Assembly: GCA_009746045.1 (NCBI GenBank)
Contig: RPFO01000130.1
Span: 1-64,000, forward strand
Length of the DNA stretch: 64,000 bases
Direction of reading: 5' to 3'
DNA from: Mesostigma viride
Taxonomy: Eukaryota; Streptophyta; Mesostigmatophyceae; Mesostigmatales; Mesostigmataceae
Positions 44,897 through 55,543 of this stretch are shown piece by piece. A program made the translations under genes and the position numbers. Position 1 is the first letter of the stretch. Each line of letters opens with the position of its first letter. The notes beneath the pieces are model-generated. The model saw only the letters and a program-made list of their open reading frames with translations, was not told the DNA's origin and ran no database searches.

Positions 44897-45860
44897 ACAA
44901 TGGCGGCAATGGCCGCCTGTGCAAAATTGCACATTCTAGCGCGGGTTGCATCTGTCTTGTAGCCGAGGCAGATGGTGGCACAACCGCTAAGTTGTTCGAC
45001 CAAGCATAGTATCGTTGGTCGTGCAACGGAAAGAAAATTTAAATTTACCCCCATGTCGTTTTCCCCGGCTGCGGGTCTTTTTGACATGGGCGAAGGATGG
45101 GGCGCTACTCCGGCGGTTGGGCCAGCTTCGGCGGAGCTGTTTATAAGTTTCTAAAACAGCTCTAGTGTCACATCGCAGGCTTGCCACCTTGCGATGGTGC
45201 GTGGGACGTGACCTGGACTCAAAAGGTCCTGAACCAGGTTCCTGTCAGCAACGGCCTGTTTTTTTCATAAATTATTTTTTGTGGCGGCAGGTCAGTTGTC
45301 CAGCTGCCCCTGCCGAGGAGGGGTGGTTGGGGACAATAGGAGCCGCGCGAGAGTTGCGCTCCGAAGCTAGAAATTTCCCTATTGCGAGACTCGAGTTGGG
45401 GAGGGCGTCTCAGGGAGGCGAGGCTACGCCAGACCTTTGTCGTTCCTTTTCGTCTCAGCACCTGCTGCGCAGCTCAGTCTATTATGGTGTCGTAAAACCT
45501 CTTTCCTTTTTGGACGGTTCCGGAATTGCGAAATGCTGGCTCTTTTTGAGGGCTTGCTTTTGGGGTGGTCACCGGCTTGTGTCGCATTGAACCAGCGGGC
45601 CCCTGCGGGGGTTAATATAGCCTAGCGCGGGCTGAGTCGCCATTTAAGATGTTGCGACACGCTCTTTCGCGCACGGTGGTCATGAGTTTAATCGGCGCAA
45701 TGGGGTTGGCGCCAGGGGGGGGTAATTGGGTGGAGGCTTCTTGCTTCCGCGTGCGGATTGAGAAACCTTAAGGCCACTGTTAACTGCTGCATTTGTGGCA
45801 GGGCTCCACTTATTGTATTCAATCAAATGCTGGTCTTCTTGGGAGCTGAGTGATCTTAAT
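44897..45860 (+). other. Sequence between the two L repeats
   Basis: About 960 bp with no retroviral-type domain. The last 127 bp (GAGGCTTCTTGCTTCCGCG to GAGTGATCTTA) recur after L copy 3 at 61194-61325. The 141-codon frame at 45165-45590 shows no family features. Confidence 0.5.
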
Positions 45861-46488
45861 CGGTTTTCTCTGAATATAGTTTAATTAACGCATGCGGGAA
45901 AGATAAGGCCGCCATGCCTTGGCCTGGATGTGGAAGGCTGCCTGCGACATGGGCTGACTAATTCGATCTGTACAAAGGGTTTCCTGCTCGCCCGAATTTT
46001 CCTTGGATGACCCGGTTGTTTATAAGGGTCGGTGGTTGTTAATTAGCGGTCCGAGAGAATTAATTGTAGGTTTTATACGACTTCACTTGCAAAGATTCGT
46101 GTTTGGTTGCACCAGCTAAGGTTAGGTGGGGACCTGTAGGGTCGGCTGGTTGCTTACCGAATCTTTGGCTGATTTGGGTTATTTAGTGAGTCGTGATTAA
46201 TTATTGTATAGTGGATTCGGACCGGCCCAAGGGGTCGATGGGCGAGTTTTTATGTTTGTCAGTCTTGGGAACCTTGTACAACTACCTGTACGGTTAACGC
46301 ACTAGCCTGGGGGTGCGTGGCCACGCTGTTTGTAGTGGCGTTTTCAGCACTGTTCAGGCCGGTGTGTGACGCATGCCGGTGTTAATTAATTTAGGATGAT
46401 GTCAGCTTGTGTGTCGGCGGGCCATGCCTTAAGCAAGCTAGGCAGGCAATGATCCGCAATTGTTTCTTTCCCCTCCCTCCCACCCTGT
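45861..46488 (+). repeat. Repeat L copy 2 (LTR-like)
   Basis: Starts CGGTTTTCTCTGAATATAG and ends CCCTCCCTCCCACCCTG. Almost identical to L copy 1 along its whole length, so the two L copies are recent relatives. Confidence 0.8.
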
Positions 46489-47624
46489 AATTAAATAAGT
46501 ACCCATGTGCCTTGAGCTGCTGCAGGACAAACAAACAAACAAAGGTTTTGATTAAATAATATAGAACCCGGGAGTCTAACTGGCTCCCAACAAACAATCC
46601 AGGGTTATTCATAATGCAAATACGGCAAAAATTGACCCCTAATAACAAACTACTAATGCGGACGGTGTAAGGCGCCTCAGTTCGACTCATTTTTGGGGAA
46701 ATGGGTATATTTTTTATTAGCCAATTATGGACCAAAGAGGTGAGAGGGGAAATGAGTATCAGCGAATCTTAAAGGAGATGGTCACACATGGGTGTGAAGG
46801 TGACAGGTGAAGGGCTAATAGGGCGCGTTATGTGACCAGGGATGCCAGTGGACCTGAGTCATGTCGCCGTGGGGCATAATGGTGAATACCTGATTACGGC
46901 CCAGTAGATCATGAAAAAGCTGGAGCGGGCTGGGTTTGTCGTTATTGGGCCCTGGGTCCCACACCCTGTGTTGTTCCTGAGCCAACAACCAGTATCGGCG
47001 CATAGCCGCATTCCATAGGTATATAAAGTTCGACGCATTTCGCCGCACTTGCTCGTTTGTGTTCGTACTTTTGCGTACTTTTTCGTACTTTTTTATATCG
47101 TTGTCGCAATGATTCGGTCCCCATTCTCGACGATGGATTCGAGGATACTATCGTCTCTAAGATACTGCTCCGAAGACGATGATTTTGACTGGACAAGACT
47201 TTGGTTGATTCTTGTCATTCAATTCTACCTAGCTCACTGCACACTGCACCGGTCTAGCTCACTACGGTAGTCACTGCTCAGTGCCCAGCCTGTCCAGCGG
47301 CCAGCGGGCCACTTGGCGCTACTAACATGCACTAAGCGGTATCTAGCGGTATGCACTGTTGCACTTTTCTAAAGGGAGATTCGTGGCGGAACGCCGGCTG
47401 AAAGTTCGGCTGACACTGCCAATTGTGGCGTAACCTGTACTAGAGTGAACTTCAGGCACGGCCACTCTGTGGCGAAACGAAACTAGAAAGTAGAACAGCA
47501 CAGCCAATTTGTGGCTTCTTGGGGGCCTTGTCAAATAGGGTGGCACCGCCACATTGTACCAAAAAAAGTGCCTCACCGCCACATTTGGCGGCATATCGCC
47601 ACTAATCGAAACACTGGCGCCGCA

Positions 47625-49391
47625 CCGTGTCAAGTCAGGAATCCAGGCGCCACGCCGACTGGCCTTGTCAGCTGGGTTGTGGTCGGTAGCCACCCAGACG
47701 CAGTGGCTCTGCATGTCGTCAACCAGTGACAGAGCGCAGTAGCGCCGAACCAGCTGGTTGAGGCGGTAGGAAGACGACCGCCCTCTGACAAACGCCCCCA
47801 CCACAGCACTAGAGTCCACGATCCGAACGACTCGCTTATCTCGACACGCCTTGGTCTGGCACGACCACTCCACCCGCTGCGTGGTAGCAATCGCTTCCTT
47901 GACGTTGATGTGGTTAGGCTGCCCCCGCCACCTCAAGGAAAGTGCCGTGCGGCGTTGGCCACCGCCCAGCAGGCTGTAGTCCTCCTCTTCCATGCTCACC
48001 AGGTCCCAGTCCTCCCCAGACGGTAAGGCTGTCGTCCGCCACCCCGCGCCTTGCGCCGGGTCGCCAGCCGGACACAATCGGCCCCTGGCAGAGGTCCCTG
48101 TAGACCACCCCACCGCCGGAGCCGCTCGCATCACTTGCGACGACCCGGTCAGAAAGGGGCGGGGCCCTGGCAGCCTTTAAAAAGGGGGCCAGGTCGATCG
48201 CCGCCTGAAGATCCCGGCGGGTCCCCACAGGGAGCCGCCAGCGGCGCCCAGGCAGGGAGGCGTTCATGGGTGCTAGCAGCCGATACGTCTGAGACCACAC
48301 CGAGAGCATGGGGCGGCACAGCAGATGCATCCACACCCACTTCCCAAGCACAGAACTAAGCTCGCGGTAGTATGTAAATCCGCGACCCAAGATTCTATGA
48401 GTAGCAGCGATAATCGCCACCACACGCTCAGGAACAGGCACCACGTCACCATCTCTTTGGTGAATGACACCCACCGCCCGCACACCAGTCTGTTCTGTTG
48501 CCGCCCGTACCACCTTGTCAGACTCACCAGCCCAACAGCGGCGTAGGCAGCCTGAACACGATCTAGCTGCTGATTCACTCCATCCACCGACGCACAGTGG
48601 GTGAAATGGAGGTCATCGATCGTCACAGCATGCATACCTTCCAGATCCTGCCGAGATTCGAAGCACGGCGAGGGCGCCAAGGGCGCAGCAGGGTCCTCTA
48701 CTAGCCTCAGCCGCCACCAGGATCAGCGCTGACATGTCGATGCTCAGGCCACGGCTAGCCTCCAACGGGGGCTTGGGGCCGCAGCGGTACAGCACAGACT
48801 GGTGCACATGCTGGGCCACAGCGACGGCGAGCTTGTTTCCCATTGGCCAGCACAACATCCACGGCCACACTTTCCGACGTGCCCCACTAAGGCCCACAAG
48901 ATCCGACCACACCGGCATCCAGGCACAGTACCGCCGCATCCAAACGGGCAGGCGGAGTTTATCGTAGTAGGAATCCAAATCTGATACGGCCCCCAAAACA
49001 TCCTCCCCAACGCGCGTGGGCAAATCGCAAATCACACCAAGGTGTGGTAAAAAAGCGGGCATAGGATCTGGTAGTGGCAGGTTGCCATGCCGGTTGTCCA
49101 CAATCAGCCGTATACGGCCACCGGGCTTTCCGACCCCAAAAGTACCGTTCACCATAGGCGGCTCCTCAAAAAATCCATCCAAAATCCCCTCTCCGCACAC
49201 ACCGTGCAAACCCGCGCGAACTCCTCCATGCTACACCCCCGCGAGATCCGCATCGACTTCTGCAAGATCCGCTCTGCTGGGCTCAGCGTCCGTACCATCC
49301 TACTCTCATCATTCAAAATTGCTCCCCAAGAGGGGGGTAGTAAGTTCAGCACATCCACTTGGCCACCTTCCCCCGGACCAGGCAAGGCCAA
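47625..49391 (-). pseudogene. D3 reverse transcriptase-RNase H
   Basis: From 49391: a segment matching D2 (PSWGAIL, SRGCSMEEFARV), a frame change near 49200, then VGKPGGRIRLIVDNRHGN and VSDLDSYYDKLRLP (first catalytic Asp block, about 48970), MLCWPMGNKLAVAVAQ, and AVTIDDLHFTH near 48610. Then follow the connection (KWVWMHLLCRPMLS near 48330) and RNase H: VVASDASGSGGGVVYRDL with its catalytic Asp kept, INVKEAIATTQRVEW, RIVDSSAVVGAF, TDHNPADKASR. Several frameshifts but no large loss up to the hAT insertion at 47617. Confidence 0.8.
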
Positions 49392-49755
49392 GCGTGCGGC
49401 TACTAACGGTTCGTAAGGGGCTCCTTAAGCATATTCACCCCCATCCACTACAGATCCTGCCATCGCCGCTATGGAACCACCGTTCCGGCGGACAAAAGAC
49501 CTGCAAGCATCATCGATCCCATCTAGGGCCGCCTGCTGCAGAGGCCCGGGCACACGGGCTGACACTACAGCAGGCGGGTCTCGCCCCCCCCCCTCCCCCC
49601 CATCCAGTTTAATGCCCTCACCGCTTGACAGTCTAGTGTGCGAGCATTAATAGCCCGACTCATCCTATCGCGCCTACGGCAGGAGCGTACCTGCTGCCAC
49701 CAGTCATGAGGTGGCAGGGGTGCTGGAAGAGGCAATGGACAAAGGCACCGCTCCC
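49392..49755 (-). other. D3 spacer between RT and gag
   Basis: Retrotransposon sequence without a recognised motif. A C-rich run at 49586-49602 breaks the frames. Confidence 0.4.
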
Positions 49756-50869
49756 TCACTTGTTGTTGTTGGACGGGCCGCCCTGCCCCTTCTTGCCGGG
49801 ACCCTGCTCCAGCTTGTGCTGAAGCTTCTCCATGCTCATTGTGGCCCGGACTGCCGGAGACGCCAGCATCGCCCCACCCTCCTGGAATGGCAGCATTGCC
49901 GACGGAGTGCCCTTCCAGCCCGTCGACCCCACACCCACCAGCTGGCATGCCTTGATCAGCTTCGCAAAGTACTCGGCTGCTGCCAGCTCCAGAATCACTT
50001 CGGAGCGTGGCGTTGCCCAGCAGCCGAATTCCGTTATTATTGTGTTCAGGATGCCAGCCATTTGCAGAACCAACATGTGCCTCTCCGCGCTGGCTGTGTT
50101 GCCCCCCTGCATCGTCAGCATTATCGACGCACGATGAACTTTCCCCCCACGCTCTCCGCGTAGTCCAGCATCCCTGGCAGCACTGCTTCCAGCATGCAGG
50201 AGCTCAGCCGGACCGGCACTGCATGCCCGCTCAGCGCCACTCCCTTCGTGCGCGCCAGCCTGCCAGCAGTCGCCGCCCCTGCTGGGCTTGCAGCTGCTGG
50301 AGTCTTTGCCTGGTCCAGCAGCCTCGACATGGCCGCTATCAGGACACCAATATCTCCTCCAGAGAGGGCGCTGCCCGGCCGGGTTGGAAAGCCACCCGTT
50401 GGGGTTGCATAGCCCGTGTCGGTCCTCATCAGCCGACCTATGTTTCGATGTCTAGGTCCGCCATGTCCTGGTCGATCGCCCCAGGGGCGCCATCCTCCTC
50501 CCCACCGCCCGCTCCACCATGCCCCGCCCCTCCGCTTCCATCGGCCCAAGGGGGAACACCCCCTGTTCCCACCGCGCCTGCTGACGCTGGTGGATCCGGC
50601 TCTGCAATAGCCTCCCCCAGCTGCGCTGCTAACACATCGACCAGGTCCTCCTCCCCATCCCAATCGCTGACAACCCCCCTTTCTTCCAATGCGTCCATGA
50701 CGCTCTTGGCACACCCCTTGTTGAGCTTCTTGATTCGCTCTAGCCAACCACCCTCCCCTAGGATCTTCTGAATGGCAGTCGCGGCCTCCTTTGGGGTGCA
50801 TCCCGCCTTGGCTGCTTGCTTGAGTTTCACTATGAAATTCCGTTCTGGGGCTGTCACTGTCGAGGTCAT
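49756..50869 (-). pseudogene. D3 gag-like ORFs
   Basis: ATG at 50869 opens 143 codons (MTSTVTAPERNFIVKLKQAA, a KxxxKxxxA basic helix region, then Gly/Pro-rich) ending at DLDIET. A second frame continues with PTRPGSALSGGDIGVLI and KGVALSGHAVPVRLS to about 50121. A third frame (50121-49756) holds HMLVLQMAGILNTIITEF and SPAVRATMSMEKLQ, which align with the D2 gag C-terminus. The stop after DLDIET is also present in D4, so it predates the duplication. Confidence 0.7.
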
Positions 50870-51204
50870 GTTGGGTTATAATGCTTGATGTGTTGCGTTG
50901 CGTTTTGTTTTTTGTGATGTGGTCACGTGAAGTTCTCAGGCAAAGAAACAACCTGCTTCCCTAGAATGGAAGCCCACCTTTTATATCAACCACCTGTCCA
51001 GCCAACCCCTACCTGGGTGGCTAGGGTACAGGTGCCAGCACAAAAAATATTTTTTCTGAAAATTATTTTTTCTCTTTGTGCTACATATACGGCGTTGCAT
51101 TCTCCGCTCAGCACGTTAGTCATAGATAAATCATAAAATGAGCATATGCCTTAACATCAGCCAAAAGGTTTTCGCATAAAAAGTATAAGCATTAGCTTGT
51201 ACAA

Positions 51205-51375
51205 CTCACAGCGACTCGATTCGTTAGTCAGCGGTTGTACAGCGCTTCAACTTTGTTTGTACAGCGCTTCACTTCGTTAGTACAGTGATTTGATTCGTAG
51301 GTACAAGGGCTCACATCGTTTGTACTGCGAGTCACTTCTTTAGTACAGTGACTTACTTCTTTAGTCAGCAGCTCC
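51205..51375 (+). repeat. 21-nt intron minisatellite, block 5
   Basis: Duplicate of block 4, before class A exon 14. Confidence 0.8.
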
Positions 51376-51522
51376 GGGCCATTCGTTAGGTCTTTCTGTG
51401 GGCTCGGATGTTACCCCCGCACTGGCTGGCATTTTTAGAGGCATGCTTTTTCTGTTGCTCATTTCATGGTTGGCCCATTCGTCTGTGATGCTTGGCTTGA
51501 TATTTTTCTCCTACATATACAG

Positions 51523-51594
51523 GGCCCTTGACACCAACCAGCTAAGCGGCGCCATCCCAAACGAGCTGGGGTCCTTGTCCTCCTTGCAATATCT
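51523..51594 (+). CDS. LRR exon 14, class A
   Basis: Acceptor CATATACAG, donor GTAAGC. Its encoded residues are identical to exon 10 (ALDTNQLSGAIPNELGSLSS). Confidence 0.85.
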
Positions 51595-51771
51595 GTAAGC
51601 CTCAAGTGCTTGTTTTGGCTGTGCTCTTGCCTGAACCCGCTGTGCTTAGTTTCTGTAACTAGCCTTTGCTTAATAGAGCCCAGGAGCCAGTACCGAAGCT
51701 GTCTGATCATCCTAATTCCTAGCTTTCAAGTAGGTGTGGCTGTATAAACAGAGACTATCGTTGAGAATATA

Positions 51772-52510
51772 AGGGTAAGGCTAGCCTTTGGCAAGCAATA
51801 AGTGTTCCCATGAGCATCGGCGGCCGGGATGTCGCCTGACTTTTGTACATGTGTGCTCCACTCATTGTTTTAATAAAGAGTCTGGTTACCCTGGAGTTCC
51901 ACGGTTAATAGAATCGCGGTTCTCTGAACATAGTTTCATTTTAGTGAGATGGAAGGGTAGCCGCTAGAGCTTGGCTGTAGGGTTCAGGTGACATACCTTT
52001 TGAGGTCGGTGCCGCCTGATCCGGATCGGTCGTGGCCAAAGCTTTGGCCAGTTTTTTCCTGGCCAGGTGGCAGGAGCTACGTTGAGATATAAACCTGCCA
52101 CTGTCTAGGTTTCTTTGTCAGTGACGTAGTGATGAACTAGATCTAGATTCTTTCTCTCGCGCAATATGTGACCTGATAGCCCTGGCAGCCTTACGTAAGC
52201 CGCCGGCAATTACAACGCCACATTGCGTCATTTGTTCAGACGCAACATGCGCGTGGCGAAAAAATGCCGTCCGGGCCAAGGCCGCATGACACGCAAAAAG
52301 GACAAAAACAAACCCACCTAGCTAAGGTCGGCCTCTTTTCTTTTCCCGCCCACCCTCCCTGCGTGTTTTGGGGGTAAGGCTAGCCTTTGCCAAGCAATAA
52401 GTGTTCCCATGAGCATCTGTGGTCGAGATGTGGCCTGCCTTTTGTATGTGCTCCACTCGTTGTCTTAATAAAGAGTCTGGTTACCCTGGAGTTCCACGAT
52501 TAATAAAACC
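51772..52510 (+). mobile_element. Solo terminal block, duplicate
   Basis: The B-A-B block as at 32107-32850, carried along by the segmental duplication. Confidence 0.7.
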
Positions 52511-52852
52511 TATTTTCTGTCTGTGGCTAATGCGGCGAGCCCAGACGTCCAGGGCAATCATTGACCAGCCCATCACACGTTTGACTTAATCATAACGATG
52601 CATACTGAAATGGATTCCTCAGGTGCTGGTGCCTGAGTGTGAAGGTCCGGGCAATCAAGCTATAGTCACCATTGAGTTGTTTCATGTTTACTCCCCATTC
52701 GTAGGTCTTTGTGAGTCGGGTGGTCTCAGACGTAACCTGTGCATGGGCTGGCATTTTACGAGGCATGTTTTTGCTGTTGCTCATTCCCTATCGCTCATTC
52801 CCTGGTGCTCATTCGTGTGTGGTGCCCGGCTTGATGTTTCTGTCCTGCACAG

Positions 52853-52924
52853 GTACCTTTACAGTAACAAGCTAAGCGGCACCATTCCACCCGAGCTGGG
52901 GTCCTTGTCATCTATTGTACAACT
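52853..52924 (+). CDS. LRR exon 15, class B
   Basis: Acceptor TGCACAG, donor GTAAGC. It reads YLYSNKLSGTIPPELGSLSS then IVQL. It is the duplicate position of exon 11 but 72 nt long and with a different loop, so the two copies no longer match here. Confidence 0.85.
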
Positions 52925-53486
52925 GTAAGCCTGTCCTCGCTGTGCTTGTTTTGGCTGTGCTCTTTTCTGAACCTCTATTCATTCGTTTGTGTAACTTGCC
53001 TTTGCTTAATAGAGCCCAGGAGCCAGTACCGAAGCTGTCTGATCATCCTAATTCCTAGCTTTGAAGTAGGTGTGGCTGTATAAATAGAGACTATCGCTGA
53101 GAAAACAGATCTTGTTATATTCTATGGATCCTATTTTCTGTGGCTAATGCGGCGAGCCCCGGGGCTCCATTTTAGCGACGTCCAGGGCAATCATTGCCCA
53201 GCCCATCACACGTTTGATTTAATCAAAACGATGCATACTGTAATGGATTCCTCCGAGGTGCTTGTGCATGGCTGCGAAGGCCCGGGCACTCAAGCTGTAG
53301 TCACCATTGAGTTGTTTCATGTTTACTCCCCATTCGTAGTTCTTTGTGAGTCGGGTGGGCTCAGAAGTAACCTGTGCATGGGCTGGCATTTTACGAGGCA
53401 TGTTTTGCTGTTGCTCATTCCCTATCGCTCATTCCCTGGTGCTCATTCGTATGTGGAGCCCGGCTTGACACTTCCTTCCTACACAG

Positions 53487-53558
53487 GTACCTTGGCATGA
53501 ACAAGCTAAGCGGCACCATTCCACACGAGCTGGGATCCTTGTCCTCTATTGTACAACT
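53487..53558 (+). CDS. LRR exon 16, class B
   Basis: Acceptor CTACACAG, donor GTAAGC. It reads YLGMNKLSGTIPHELGSLSS then IVQL. GM in the variable loop is unique in the set. Confidence 0.85.
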
Positions 53559-53735
53559 GTAAGCCTTTCCTTCCTGTGCTTGTTTTGGCTGTGCTCTTTT
53601 CTGAGCCCGCATTCATTCGTTTGTGTAACTTGCCTTTGCCTGCTGGAGCCCAGGAGCTGTCTGATTGGTATGCTGCTTATTATATCTTGTCAGTGCACGC
53701 TTGTGTTGCACCTGAAACTGTCTTTCTTACCACAG

Positions 53736-53807
53736 ATGGTTGAATGACAACCAGTTGAGCGGCAGCATCCCACCTGAGCTGGGATCCTTGAACAGAGTGG
53801 TATTGCT
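53736..53807 (+). CDS. LRR exon 17, class C
   Basis: Acceptor TTACCACAG, donor GTAAGC. It starts with A (CTA Leu), like exon 13. It reads WLNDNQLSGSIPPELGSLNR then VVLL. Confidence 0.85.
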
Positions 53808-54609
53808 GTAAGCTACACTGCACCGGCTCGTGCTAATCAATCGGCCGCAAATCTCATTTATGCTTCTGGCATTTCGCTCGTTGCAACTGTAACCGGCCCT
53901 GTATTCGTCATCGCCAAACCTGATACAGGCTTGCATCACGGCAGCACCCATGCCATCTGTTTTTTTTGGCTGTTGCATTTCATGATTTTCGCTTATACAA
54001 CGTTGGTGTAGTTTGCCCCGGAGTCTGGAGACCCTTGTCTGGTTCCTGCCAGGGACAGACGGATTTTTTACCTGGTAGCAGATTCTAGTTTCTTGCCAGT
54101 GCGTCTGCCGACGCGCAGGTTCTTGTGGGCTCAAGAGCCGCCCATGCACAGTGCGTTTTGATGTGCTACTGTATCGACGGATTTCGTTTCTCTCTTGGTC
54201 AAACTGTGTTTGCTGGCACCCTTTTTTTGTCTTTCCCGGGGCGCGTGTCTTTGTTTGTGTTATTGCTAAGCTCGGCTACCAAACCAGGGTCATTTTACAT
54301 CCCCGGGGTTGATCTACAGTAGCCCGTCGTCATGCTGCATGTATGCCTAATCTCATGCGCTGTACGTGGGCCTATCTGCTTTTACTGCCGCTCAGCAAGT
54401 ATTGTGCGCAATACATTTTTTCTACGCGGACCTGCGGCATCGTGAGTTATTCCATGTTTACCACCCATTCGTTAGGTCTTGTGAGTCTGGTGGGCTCGGA
54501 CGTAACCCCCGCACTGGCTGGCGCTTTTGGAGGCATGCTTGCCCTGTTGCTCATGCCCTGGTTATCGCATTGGTCTGTGATGCCGGCTTGATATTTCTGT
54601 GCTACACAG

Positions 54610-54632
54610 GGTCCTACTACGAAAGGGGGGCT
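54610..54632 (+). pseudogene. Broken LRR exon
   Basis: After CTACACAG the exon starts G-GTC-CTA-CTA-CGA but within about 20 bp switches to GGGGCTCAAGCTATAGTCAC, which is intron sequence normally found some 190 bp upstream of a class B exon. This is an unequal-recombination junction. The acceptor is kept, but no donor or LRR remains. Confidence 0.7.
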
Positions 54633-54829
54633 CAAGCTATAGTCACCATTGAGTTGTTCCATGTTGACTCCCCATTCGTAGGTCTTTGTGACTTGGGTGC
54701 GCTCAGACCTAACCTGTGCATGGGCTGGCATTTTATGAGGCATGTTTTTGCTGTTGCTCATTCCCTATCGCTCATTCCCTGGTGCTCATTCGTATGTGGT
54801 GCCCGGCTCGATATTTCTGTCCTACACAG

Positions 54830-54901
54830 GTCCCTTTACAGTAACAAGCTAAGCGGCACCATTCCAAACGAGCTGGGGTCCTTGTCCTCCTTGCGACTTC
54901 T
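54830..54901 (+). CDS. LRR exon 18, class B
   Basis: Acceptor CTACACAG, donor GTAAGC. It reads SLYSNKLSGTIPNELGSLSS then LRLL. The end resembles class A (SSL), so it is a mosaic. Confidence 0.85.
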
Positions 54902-55104
54902 GTAAGCCTTTCCTCGCTGTGCTTGTTTTGGCTGTGCTCTCGTCTGAATTGGCAGTCATTCGTTTGTGTTACTTGCCTTTGCCTGCCAGAGCCCAGGAGT
55001 TGGCACTGAAGCTACATGTGGTTGGTACATAATTATGCTGCTTATGATAGCTTGTTGGTGCACACGTGTGTTGCACCTGAAACTGTCTTTCTTACCATGC
55101 ACAG

Positions 55105-55176
55105 GCGGCTGGATGACATGGGGTTGAGCGGCAGCATCCCACCTGAGCTGGGATCCTTGCGAAGAGTGGATCAAAT
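55105..55176 (+). CDS. LRR exon 19, class C
   Basis: Acceptor ATGCACAG, donor GTAAGC. It reads RLDDMGLSGSIPPELGSLRR then VDQM. Met replaces both the consensus Asn and the last Leu, so this repeat is a weak LRR. Confidence 0.8.
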
Positions 55177-55543
55177 GTAAGCCACCAATGAATGCGCTCG
55201 TGCTGCTAAATTGGCCGCACATGCCATTGCTTCTGGGATTTCTGCCCTTAATTTACTAATGTATCTAGCCCTCCGTTTGTCATTTACAAACCCGGAACGG
55301 GCTTGCATCATGGCAGCGTCCACACTGTCTGTTGCTAAGTTCTTGTTGTTGCATCTCATGATTTCGCTTATACGACATTGGGGTAGTTCGCGCCGGAGTC
55401 TGGAGACCCCTGGCTGGTTCCTGCCAGGAACAGTGATTTTTTACTTGGTAGCAGACTCCAGTCTTTTTCCAGTACGTCTGCCAACGCAGGACTTCTTGTG
55501 GGCTCAAGAGCCGCGCGTGCGCGATGTGCCTTGACGTGAAATT

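Larger units (their letters stand above)
43732..47616. mobile_element. hAT element 2: deletion derivative carrying foreign repeats
   Basis: Perfect 8-bp duplications GCGCCGCA at 43724-43731 and 47617-47624. Ends CAGTGATTCGATTA and, reverse-complemented, CAGTGTTTCGATTA. The left ~270 bp and right ~270 bp match the ends of hAT element 1 (for example AATTGGGCTTGGCACGGCCA). The transposase is absent. The inside holds two direct copies of repeat L and about 970 bp between them. 46490-47342 shows nothing that I recognise. It could be moved by the element 1 transposase. Confidence 0.9.
43698..51200 (-). mobile_element. DIRS/Ngaro-like retrotransposon D3, split by hAT element 2
   Basis: Minus-strand gag (50869-49756) then RT-RNase H (about 49391-47625), then the last codons of RNase H at 43723-43698 on the other side of the hAT insertion. 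Removing the hAT and one GCGCCGCA copy restores the frame (TRCGARWLSTCREL). The recombinase is missing: the element stops where D2 ends. The right terminus (about 50960-51130) is found again inverted at 61370-61530. Confidence 0.8.
50272..52740 (+). repeat. Segmental duplication, copy 2
   Basis: Partner of 30617-33000. Small differences include a missing 8-nt intron segment after exon 14 and single-base changes. Here the retrotransposon continues leftward past the breakpoint, so this copy keeps the older arrangement. Confidence 0.85.
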
